This document shows positions 1 through 5,836 of a stretch of DNA of 20,389 nt, piece by piece (position 1 is the first letter of the stretch; each line of letters opens with the position of its first letter). A program made the translations under genes and the position numbers. Origin of the DNA: Deltaproteobacteria bacterium (lineage in GTDB: Bacteria > Desulfobacterota > SM23-61). The notes below the pieces were generated by a model, which was not told where the DNA came from, did no database searches, and saw only the letters and a list, made by a program, of their open reading frames with translations. The stretch is from positions 1 through 20,389 of the forward strand of contig JAOUFX010000004.1 of assembly GCA_029857975.1 (NCBI GenBank), read 5' to 3'.

Positions 1-58
1 CTTTTCATAATTCCCTCCAGAAGGTTTTGAGATAAGTCTTAAGGAATTTAAAAATTTT

Positions 59-78
59 GTCACATTGTGTCACATTGT
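59..78. repeat. 10-bp tandem direct repeat, two perfect copies
   Basis: GTCACATTGT occurs twice head to tail. About 150 bp further on (225-235) lies the short palindrome ACACA-C-TGTGT, which shares the TGTGTCA core. Both sit downstream of the excisionase-like gene, which reads away from 482 towards them. Two copies are too few to call iterons. They could be binding sites for a small regulator or chance in AT-rich DNA. No convincing gene is visible in 1-260. Confidence 0.4.
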
Positions 79-260
79 GGTATTTTCTGTCAAGAGGAAA
101 ATTTGCCTTCGCAAATAGACTTAGTTGTCAAGCGCAAATTGAAGATTTGGATTTGAAATGTTGCATTCTCGGGGAAAATCCCAAAACCAAGAGTTCAGGA
201 AGTAATGTTTTTCTACTCGTTTTTACACACTGTGTCAAGGGTACTTCGTCCAATGACATC

Positions 261-482
261 CTAATATTCATTCCGGACTTTGTGTTTTTTAATAAATTCA
301 TCTAGATCCCGAATATCTAATTGGATCCTCCTACCAACCCTAACACATGGCAATTTTCCATCCCAGATGAGCTCGCGGACTGAGTAAACGGACCTGCCAA
401 GATATATTCCCGCCTCTTTAATTGTGTAAAGTCTTTTTGAGTGTTGCGTGGAATTGACTAACCTGCTTTTAAGGTCTCCCAT
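261..482 (-). CDS. Excisionase-type helix-turn-helix DNA-binding protein
   Basis: A 73-residue protein whose residues 19-68 match the MerR-like winged helix used by phage and transposon excisionases (HTH_17 type). The pattern is 'YTIKEAGIYLGRS' followed by 'ELIWDGKLPCVRVGRRIQ' and 'DLDEFIKKHK', the usual helix-turn-helix, wing and closing helix. Such proteins bind near attachment sites to steer a recombinase, or act as small repressors. No integrase gene is visible next to it, so it is an orphan or belongs to an element that extends beyond the left edge. The ribosome-binding site is weak (AGACAGGT just before ATG). The domain is clear; the partner and the biological role are not. Confidence 0.8.
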   Translation of the reverse strand: MGDLKSRLVNSTQHSKRLYTIKEAGIYLGRSVYSVRELIWDGKLPCVRVGRRIQLDIRDLDEFIKKHKVRNEY

Positions 483-606
483 ACCTGTCTATTTAGGGTT
501 ATCCCTAGAACACGCTTTTGTAGTGTGTAGCAGTCACCGGTTCAGCATATCCCCAGCTAGTCGGAATGGGAGCTGTTAGTAGAACCAGAACTTCACCCCT
601 GCCTCC

Positions 607-702
607 CTACTTCTTCCCCGGGACAATCGCATCCTTGCAGGCTTTCGCTACTCTCATCTTCACCACGGTCTTAGCAGGAATCTTGATCGCCGCCCCCTCC
701 CC
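607..702 (-). pseudogene. C-terminal remnant of an HU-family DNA-binding protein
   Basis: The minus strand encodes about 31 codons ending in a stop that match the last third of deltaproteobacterial HU-like histones: 'GAAIKIPAKTVVKMRVAKAC' followed by 'KDAIVPGKK'. HU proteins normally carry about 60 more residues, with the dimerisation helices and the DNA-binding arm, before this point. Here the upstream sequence in frame (703-882) is low-complexity DNA with degenerate tandem motifs, such as runs of GCAAAGGCGCCAAGG type, and shows no HU similarity. The gene has therefore been cut or recombined close to the arm and is not expected to be functional. The open frame continuing upstream to 882 is probably accidental. 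Confidence 0.65.
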
Positions 703-806
703 TGATGCCGATAATTGAGCGTATCCAAATTTGTGTCCTTGGCGCCTTTGCGTGATACTTGGCCTTCGACCTGGAACCCGAAACCTGCAACTTTTCTTAT
801 TCCATT

Positions 807-836
807 TTGTCCTGATCTGACAATCTCGCATATTAT
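807..836 (+). promoter_or_regulatory. Possible sigma70 promoter for the small exported protein gene
   Basis: A -35-like TTGTCC (807-812) and a -10-like TATTAT (831-836) are separated by 18 bp. They lie about 30 bp upstream of a good ribosome-binding site and the start codon at 868. The match is moderate (4/6 and 5/6) and rests on spacing and position only. Confidence 0.35.
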
Positions 837-867
837 CCTTTTCCAAAAAAGACAAAGGAGATGCGAT

Positions 868-1029
868 ATGCACGTAACCCAATCTTTCTTGGTGGGGGTT
901 TTTCCCAGTTTCGTTCTTTTGACCGTTCTGATATTTTTAGGCCAAGCTTTAGCCGAAGAAGTAACAATTTACGATAATAATAGGGGACATCCTATATTCC
1001 CCCTGTCAAGGAAAAAATTAAGTTTTTAA
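868..1029 (+). pseudogene. Small exported protein gene, apparently truncated by a repeat
   Basis: A 53-residue frame starts at ATG 868, seven bases after a strong AAAGGAG site (854-860). Residues 1-29 form a clear Sec signal peptide: a hydrophobic core 'SFVLLTVLIFLGQALA' followed by an AXA-type cleavage site before 'EEVTIYDNN'. The mature part would be only about 24 residues. The reading frame enters a TAGGGGACATCCTA repeat at 981, just after 'DNN', and the tail from there is encoded by repeat DNA. A sensible reading is a small periplasmic protein gene cut short by insertion of that repeat. It could instead be a genuinely tiny exported peptide. I do not recognise the family. Confidence 0.45.
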
Positions 1030-1238
1030 AAAATCAGAAGTTATATTGCAAGCCGTGTTTGGGGAACACAAATCCACCAAGCTCTTTCATAAACTTTTTG
1101 CTTTCGACGAATCCTTCACTTCGACGAACTTTGTACCTAATCGTTACTTTTATCCGGTATATCCCGCGCAAGCGAGACTATCGATCATCCCTAATCCAGA
1201 TTACAAAATTCAAGTGAGAGGCCCAGGATTGTCCCCTA
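981..1238. repeat. Segment bounded by inverted 13-14-bp repeats (GGGGACA type)
   Basis: TAGGGGACATCCTA at 981-994 is mirrored by AGGATTGTCCCCTA at 1225-1238. The reverse complement of the latter is TAGGGGACAATCCT, the same core with a one-base insertion. Similar GGGGACA palindromic ends are known around REP-associated and IS200-like mobile repeats, but I cannot assign a family. The left copy coincides with the point where the exported-protein gene at 868 stops making sense. The interior (995-1224) has no convincing gene. It does hold a repeated TCGACGAA motif, around 1104 and again around 1120. Confidence 0.4.
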
Positions 1239-1302
1239 CGAGGTCATCTGCCTCAACGTAGTTTCTCGGGCTCTCTCGTCGAATGGATCATCAACACTAT
1301 GA

Positions 1303-1479
1303 TTAAAAGGGTATCTCTATTTCTTCCTCCGAGTCCTTAGCTCGCTCTACACCTTGTTCCTTCGCCAAGTCCAAGAAATCCTCTTCATAGCAGTCCCAGA
1401 GGAGATCACTTAATTTCTCAAGCCCTTGCCAAAGAGCCCAGGCCAGCCGGGGTTCCCGTACCGTTGCCGATGATTTCAT
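1303..1479 (-). CDS. 58-residue ORF translationally coupled to the IS110 transposase
   Basis: An ATG at 1479 overlaps the transposase stop codon in an ATGA arrangement, with a strong GGGAGGGAG site upstream. The frame runs 58 codons to TAA at 1303. The product is small and acidic. Its centre is helical and tryptophan-rich ('LAWALWQGLEKLSDLLWDCY', then 'EEDFLDLAKEQG'), and the tail is very acidic ('EEEIEIPF'). No membrane segment or signal peptide is seen. The overlap and ribosome-binding site argue for real, coupled translation as part of the insertion sequence, perhaps as an accessory or regulatory protein. Small proteins with a similar 'LWxxLxxLSDLLWxxYExDF' look occur elsewhere from memory, but I cannot name a family. 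Function unknown. Confidence 0.6.
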   Translation of the reverse strand: MKSSATVREPRLAWALWQGLEKLSDLLWDCYEEDFLDLAKEQGVERAKDSEEEIEIPF

Positions 1480-2798
1480 GACTCCCTCCCGGCTCCAGCA
1501 GAAAAAGGCTGGAATTCAACTCGTAGGTAACTCGGATTAAAAGACTCCTTTTCCTTCATTAACGTCCAGGCAATGATCAGAAGCTTGGCCGACAACTTGA
1601 CCCGCATCTTGGTCTTGATCCCAGGTTCTCTTTCTCGGCCTCGGAGCTTATGAGTGTAATAAACGATAAAGTCCTGATTCCTGGTAGAAGCAATGAAAGC
1701 CGCCTGATACAAGGCATAACGAAGATCCGCTTTTCCTTTTTTGGAAATGACCGGAATCGCACTCGGGGAAGTTTTTCCACTCCGTTCGGCACTGAGGTCT
1801 AAACCCGCCATCTTCAAAACCTGTTTCCCGCTCTGAAAACGAAATGGATCTCCCACCGCCCCTAAAACCTTGGCCGAAACATCCAGACCAAAACCCGGAA
1901 TGCTCAGCAAAAATCCATACTCGGGAAACTGGGAACAGACTTCGTCAATCTTCTCCTCAATGCCCTGGATACCCTCCCGGATCTGCTTCAGCCCCTCGAC
2001 CATCACTTGAACCTCAAAGGCAACCGCCGGCCCAACCTCACAACCTACCGAATCGACAGCCATCTTCCAAATGGCCCGCAACCGATTCTCTTGCGACAAG
2101 CGCCTCTGGCCCGAAGACACCATCTCCACAAATTTGGAGTATTCCCAACCGGCAATCACCGAGGGATCTAAGCACCACCGCACTACCGCCAAACTCATCT
2201 TCTCCGACTGCTCAAAATACCGATCCAACTCCGGAAAATACTTCGCCACTAAATGATTGCGAATCCGCACCCGATACCCATGCTCTTGCCTCTTCAAACG
2301 CCTCTTCAACGACAACAAATTCCGCAAATCCTGCAGACCCCCTACCGAAAACTCATAAAACAAACACTTCCCCTGGGAAATCAAATCCGCTACATTGGCC
2401 GCATCCCGGGTGTCATTCGAGTCCCAACGCCCATCTAAGGTCTTACGATTCTCATGCGCGGCCACACCAGATACCAACACCACCTCCTGCCCACACCGCA
2501 TCAAATGCTCTCCTAAAGGCTTATGATAATTTCCCGTAGGCTCCAAACCAAAAACCACCTTTTTAAGCCCCTCTTGAACTTTCATCGCTTCGGCTTGCAC
2601 CAAAAGCTTTCTGAATCCCTCTATGTCATTTTCAAAGACCAAGCGCTTGAAAAGCGCCTTCCCTGTGGCCATGCCAAAAAAGGCATGATGCCTGTCTTTG
2701 GCCACATCAATGCCAACGATCAAATACTCCGTCGATTTCCGAATCTCCCTTCTGAATTGACGAAACTCTTCCAACCTGGTATGATCTTCTTCGTTCAT
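1476..2798 (-). CDS. IS110-family transposase (DEDD recombinase)
   Basis: A 440-residue protein with both signature domains of IS110-type RNA-guided recombinases. The N-terminal RuvC-like DEDD domain shows D31 in 'VGIDVAKDRH', E86 in 'GLEPTGNYH', and D129/D132 in 'NDTRDAANVADL'. The C-terminal Transposase_20 domain shows 'LLSIPGFGLDVSAKVLGAVG', 'AGLDLSAERSGK' and 'ISKKGKADLRYALYQAA', with the conserved serine region expected for strand attack. The length is typical and no frameshift is seen, so it may be active. The start at 2798 is set by an AGGAGG site eight bases upstream, which lies inside a 12-bp inverted repeat that could hide it. A 58-codon ORF overlaps the stop. In characterised relatives, a bridge RNA made from the non-coding end selects target and donor; whether that applies here is inference. 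Confidence 0.95.
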   Translation of the reverse strand: MNEEDHTRLEEFRQFRREIRKSTEYLIVGIDVAKDRHHAFFGMATGKALFKRLVFENDIEGFRKLLVQAEAMKVQEGLKKVVFGLEPTGNYHKPLGEHLMRCGQEVVLVSGVAAHENRKTLDGRWDSNDTRDAANVADLISQGKCLFYEFSVGGLQDLRNLLSLKRRLKRQEHGYRVRIRNHLVAKYFPELDRYFEQSEKMSLAVVRWCLDPSVIAGWEYSKFVEMVSSGQRRLSQENRLRAIWKMAVDSVGCEVGPAVAFEVQVMVEGLKQIREGIQGIEEKIDEVCSQFPEYGFLLSIPGFGLDVSAKVLGAVGDPFRFQSGKQVLKMAGLDLSAERSGKTSPSAIPVISKKGKADLRYALYQAAFIASTRNQDFIVYYTHKLRGREREPGIKTKMRVKLSAKLLIIAWTLMKEKESFNPSYLRVEFQPFSAGAGRES

Positions 2799-2799
2799 G

Positions 2800-2865
2800 A
2801 GAAACCTCCTGCCTTATAATTTGAGTTTGGTGGAACATCTTACTTATCTCTAACAGGAGGTTTCT
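2800..2865 (-). promoter_or_regulatory. Hairpin that can sequester the transposase ribosome-binding site
   Basis: AGAAACCTCCTG (2800-2811) and CAGGAGGTTTCT (2854-2865) are perfect 12-bp inverted repeats separated by 42 bp. On the minus-strand transcript the proximal arm contains the AGGAGG of the transposase, ending two bases before its ATG. The distal arm contains the complementary CCTCCT anti-Shine-Dalgarno. A transcript starting upstream of 2865 could therefore fold and block translation, while one starting between the arms could not. Translational shielding from outside transcription is known for other insertion sequences such as IS10. Its use here is inferred from the repeat alone. Confidence 0.6.
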
Positions 2866-3186
2866 TTTTAGGGAATATCTGGTAACATACAAAATTATTT
2901 TTTCTATGTCATCCTTTGGAGTGTGTCCTCTCCTTGTTTCTATATATAGCGTTGTTAATTTGTTCAATTTCTTCAATTGCTTTTCCCCACTTGTATCACA
3001 AATCCAAAGCCCTCAAAAGACAGTATGAGTGCTGAGGACTGACAAGAGCACGATACGGGATCAGGTTTATAGCCTCCATTATCATAAAAATCCAGAAAAA
3101 GAACGGGGAGAACGATGGCAATTAAATGCTTTTTTATTTCACCCATTCTATCGATTACCAATCGGAATCGAGCATGCTTCGCTAAA
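2866..3186 (-). other. Non-coding stretch upstream of the IS110 transposase (candidate bridge-RNA region)
   Basis: There is no plausible gene on either strand between the transposase hairpin and the terminator at 3187. Small paired motifs are visible: CCTCA and TGAGG around 3010-3035, and CGATT-ACC-AATCG near 3152-3164. In IS110 elements of the IS621 type, the left non-coding end encodes the guide RNA that pairs with target and donor DNA. The position and length here would suit such an RNA read on the minus strand. I could not define loops or guides by eye, so this is location-based inference only. Confidence 0.3.
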
Positions 3187-3219
3187 TAAAAAAGCCCGTG
3201 CGGTCGCGAACCGCACGGG
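3187..3219 (-). terminator. Rho-independent terminator of the tctB-tctA-tctC cluster
   Basis: An 11-bp GC-rich stem GCCCGTGCGGT / ACCGCACGGGC (3193-3203 with 3209-3219) closes a five-base loop. On the minus strand it is followed by a run of six T's (3187-3192, written A on the plus strand). It lies 37 bases after the tctC stop codon and is the only strong intrinsic terminator seen downstream of the genes at 3256-15611. Confidence 0.92.
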
Positions 3220-3255
3220 CGATGGGTTTGAGCATTGTAATTATTAAAGTCTTTT

Positions 3256-4239
3256 TTACTTTTTTAATGCAAGTCCCGCCACCTTGGCAATCCTTCCATA
3301 ATCGTCATGCATCATGGCCAACCATTTCCCGAAGGCGTCTCCTTTGATGAATTTTAGATCCGTTCCGCGGGACTCCAGGAATTTCAAAAACTTCGGATCT
3401 TTGCTCATCTTTTCAAACCCTTCGATTAGGAAACTCGCAATTTCTTTCGGAGTTCCTTTGGGAGCTGCAATGCCCCGCCAAGAAACCACATTAGCCTTAT
3501 ACCCCAGTTCGATAGTGGTAGGGACATCCTTCATGGCTGCAAACCGATTATCCGAGATGATCGCCAGAGTCTTTGCTTTTCCTGCTTGGACATGGGGATA
3601 AATTTCTGATGCGCTGGTGATCGTAGCATCTAGATGGCCGCCTAAAAGGGCGGTAATGGATGGGCCTGCTCCTTTATATGGAACATAGGTCAATTTCATG
3701 TCCGCGGCATGAGCCAATGCTTCCCCAGCCAAGTGCCAGGGGCTTCCCGTCCCAGCCTGCCCAACCCTAAGCTTTCCAGAGTTCGCCTTGGCATCTTTGA
3801 CAAAATCTTCAAGGGTCTTGTATTTGCTATCCGCTAGAACGCTAATACAGGAGGGAACAACCGCAACCAGCGCGATCGGTTCGAAATCTTTGTACGTTAC
3901 CGGATAGCCCTTGGTGGTGTGAGGAGCAATGGTCAGGGTTGTTACGACGAAAGTCAAAACATATCCATCCGGCTTGGCAGTGGCACCGTAATTGAAACCG
4001 ATTGCGCCTGCTCCTCCAGCCCGGTTGGTTACAAAAATGGTTTCTCCAATATACTTTGACCCGAATTGGGCAACAGCCCTTCCAAAAATATCCGAATCAC
4101 CCCCCGGGTTGAAGGCCACCACCATTTCAATTTTCTTTTTGGGGTAGTCCAGAGCAAAAGCTGCACTCTGACCGACGAAAAATCCCAAGAAAACAAAGAG
4201 TAATATCAAGAACCATTTATTTTTCAGCCTCTCTCTCAT
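3256..4239 (-). CDS. tctC: Tripartite tricarboxylate transporter receptor, TctC/Bug family
   Basis: A 327-residue periplasmic substrate-binding protein of the Bug (TctC) family. It delivers carboxylates or related solutes to a TctAB membrane complex. Residues 1-29 are a signal peptide: charged 'MRERLKNK', a hydrophobic core, and cleavage after 'SAAFA'. Family landmarks follow in order: 'YPKKKIEMVVAFNPGGDSD' at the mature N-terminus, 'AKPDGY', 'YVPYKGAGPSITALLGGHLD', and 'VPTTIELGYKANVVSWRGIA'. The start at 4239 is preferred over in-frame codons at 4266 and 4269 because an AGGAG lies seven bases before it. The gene is last in the cluster, 90 bp after tctA, and is followed by a strong terminator. 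The ligand cannot be predicted; Bug proteins bind citrate, amino acids, aromatic acids and more. Confidence 0.93.
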   Translation of the reverse strand: MRERLKNKWFLILLFVFLGFFVGQSAAFALDYPKKKIEMVVAFNPGGDSDIFGRAVAQFGSKYIGETIFVTNRAGGAGAIGFNYGATAKPDGYVLTFVVTTLTIAPHTTKGYPVTYKDFEPIALVAVVPSCISVLADSKYKTLEDFVKDAKANSGKLRVGQAGTGSPWHLAGEALAHAADMKLTYVPYKGAGPSITALLGGHLDATITSASEIYPHVQAGKAKTLAIISDNRFAAMKDVPTTIELGYKANVVSWRGIAAPKGTPKEIASFLIEGFEKMSKDPKFLKFLESRGTDLKFIKGDAFGKWLAMMHDDYGRIAKVAGLALKK

Positions 4240-4329
4240 TTTCTTTCTCCTTTCTTTATTTTTCATCAAAAGACCCGGTTCCTATTTTTTTGATCCCCCC
4301 TCTCTGTTGAAAATTTCTCCTGGGTTAAT

Positions 4330-5811
4330 TCAACTCTGCTTTTTCGGTGAACGATACAGCCGCTTGACCCAGGGAATAGCAAAAGTAAGAATCGTTAAAA
4401 CGATCAAAACAGTACTAATCGGGGTAAGGAATTTGAAAACATCTCCGCCGCAAAGCAGAACTGTCCGGGCGAAATTTGCCTCTACCATACCGCTTAGGAT
4501 CATGCCGATGATCAGAGGTGCTCGGGGAATATCTGTTTTAATCATCACATATCCTCCGATCCCGGAGATCGCCATTACATATACATCGAACATATTATTC
4601 CGAAGCGAAAACGAACCGGCGAAACAGAGCAAAAGGATGATGGGGTTTAAAAGATAAGCGGGGACCCGCGAGATTTTCGCGAAAAATCTTGCAAGGGTGA
4701 GGCCGAAGATGAGCATCAAGATATTCGCCACTCCCATGCCCACGATCAGCTTCCAAACGAGCCCCATTTGTTTGCTCATCAGAAGGGGGCCTGGCTGTAG
4801 ACCGTGAACCATGAAAGCACCCATGATGATGGCCGTCACCGCTCCTCCAGGAATTCCCAAAGTTAGGAGAGAAATCATTGTACCGCCCGTGGCGGCATTG
4901 TTGGCCGATTCCGGGCAGGCAATTCCTTCGGGGTAGCCGGTTCCGAAAAGTTCGGGATGTCTGGAGAGATTCCTCCCCTGGCTGTAGGAAACGATGGCTG
5001 CAATGTCGGCACCGGTTCCGGGTACAGCTCCCACGATAACGCCTATAACCGAAGATCGGAGGAGGGGAAGTCTTAGGTTTTTGAACAAAGAGCGAGCAGG
5101 AAGAATTCTTTCGATCCTAGGTAATTTAGGACGGATTTGAGAAAGGGATTCGATGTTCATCAAAATTTCAGGGATAGCAAACATTCCAATCATCACCGGC
5201 ATATATGGAATTCCGCCCAAAAGGTTACTGCTTTCGAAAGTAAACCGGGGAATACCATGAATTTCATCGATCCCGATGGTAGCAACGAAAATACCGATGC
5301 CCGCAGACAACAAACCCTTTGGGAGGGATTTACCGGAAAAGTGGGCTACCGCGGCCAGGGCAAAAACTCCCAAAGCAAAATATTCCCTTTCCCCAAAGGC
5401 AAGTCCTAAAATCGCGACTGGTTTTGAGACCAAAGCCAGCACGATGACACTGAAAAATCCTCCAATAAATGAAGAGATGGTCGCTATGCCAATTGCCAAT
5501 CCCCCTTCGCCCCTCTTTGCCATGATATTTCCATCAAAGACTGTCGCCACTGCGGCCGGGGTTCCTGGAATCCCCATAAGAATGGCCGAAATTGAGCCTC
5601 CGTAGACAGCTCCCACATAGATCCCTAGAAGAAGCATGATGCCCGGAAGAGGTTCCATGGCGAAAGTAAGGGGAGAAACCAAGGCCACCCCCAAAGTCGC
5701 CGATAATCCCGGGAGGACCCCCACTATAATCCCAATAATCACCCCCTGAGCGATGATTAGAAGGATCGCGAGATCTAAGATGGCAAAAAAATGGGGAAAA
5801 AATAGTTCCAT
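4330..5811 (-). CDS. tctA: Tripartite tricarboxylate transporter large permease TctA
   Basis: A 493-residue integral membrane protein with about 11-12 hydrophobic segments, normal for TctA, the subunit that forms the ion-driven transport path. Conserved TctA sequences are visible: 'GVLPGLSATLGVALVSPLTF', 'GIYVGAVYGGSISAILMGIP' followed by 'GTPAAVATVFDG', 'VIGVIVGAVPGTGADIAAIV', and 'TLGIPGGAVTAIIMGAFMVH'. The start at 5811 has AAGGA eight bases upstream. The gene begins 25 bp after the unusual TctB-Bug fusion gene and precedes tctC, so all three subunit types are contiguous. No damage is seen. The pairing with the fused small subunit is the unusual point of this system. Confidence 0.95.
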   Translation of the reverse strand: MELFFPHFFAILDLAILLIIAQGVIIGIIVGVLPGLSATLGVALVSPLTFAMEPLPGIMLLLGIYVGAVYGGSISAILMGIPGTPAAVATVFDGNIMAKRGEGGLAIGIATISSFIGGFFSVIVLALVSKPVAILGLAFGEREYFALGVFALAAVAHFSGKSLPKGLLSAGIGIFVATIGIDEIHGIPRFTFESSNLLGGIPYMPVMIGMFAIPEILMNIESLSQIRPKLPRIERILPARSLFKNLRLPLLRSSVIGVIVGAVPGTGADIAAIVSYSQGRNLSRHPELFGTGYPEGIACPESANNAATGGTMISLLTLGIPGGAVTAIIMGAFMVHGLQPGPLLMSKQMGLVWKLIVGMGVANILMLIFGLTLARFFAKISRVPAYLLNPIILLLCFAGSFSLRNNMFDVYVMAISGIGGYVMIKTDIPRAPLIIGMILSGMVEANFARTVLLCGGDVFKFLTPISTVLIVLTILTFAIPWVKRLYRSPKKQS

Positions 5812-5836
5812 TCTAAAGATCCTTGCAGGTCAAAAT

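Larger units (their letters stand above)
1303..2865 (-). mobile_element. IS110-family insertion sequence (core; outer ends not resolved)
   Basis: The core consists of an intact IS110-type transposase, a coupled small ORF downstream, and a structured leader upstream. IS110 elements lack conventional terminal inverted repeats and normally make no target duplication, so the ends cannot be fixed by eye. The left end, read in the transposase direction, should lie between 2866 and the terminator at about 3222. The right end should lie below 1303. The element sits just downstream of the terminator that ends the tctBAC cluster, so it probably disrupts no gene of that cluster. Confidence 0.75.

Noticed and set aside
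57..305. 82-codon plus-strand frame over the tandem repeat
   Set aside because: No ribosome-binding site or domain, and it overlaps the 3' end of the excisionase-like gene on the other strand.
1046..1261. 71-codon plus-strand frame in the inverted-repeat segment
   Set aside because: Non-ATG start, no ribosome-binding site, no similarity, and it crosses the repeat end.
1844..2539. Long plus-strand frame antisense to the IS110 transposase
   Set aside because: Its translation is Pro/Ser/Thr-rich with no domain, and the minus-strand transposase explains the region fully.
4265..4294. ATCAAAA/TTTTGAT inverted repeat between tctA and tctC
   Set aside because: Only 7 AT-rich pairs with a 16-base loop; too weak to interpret.
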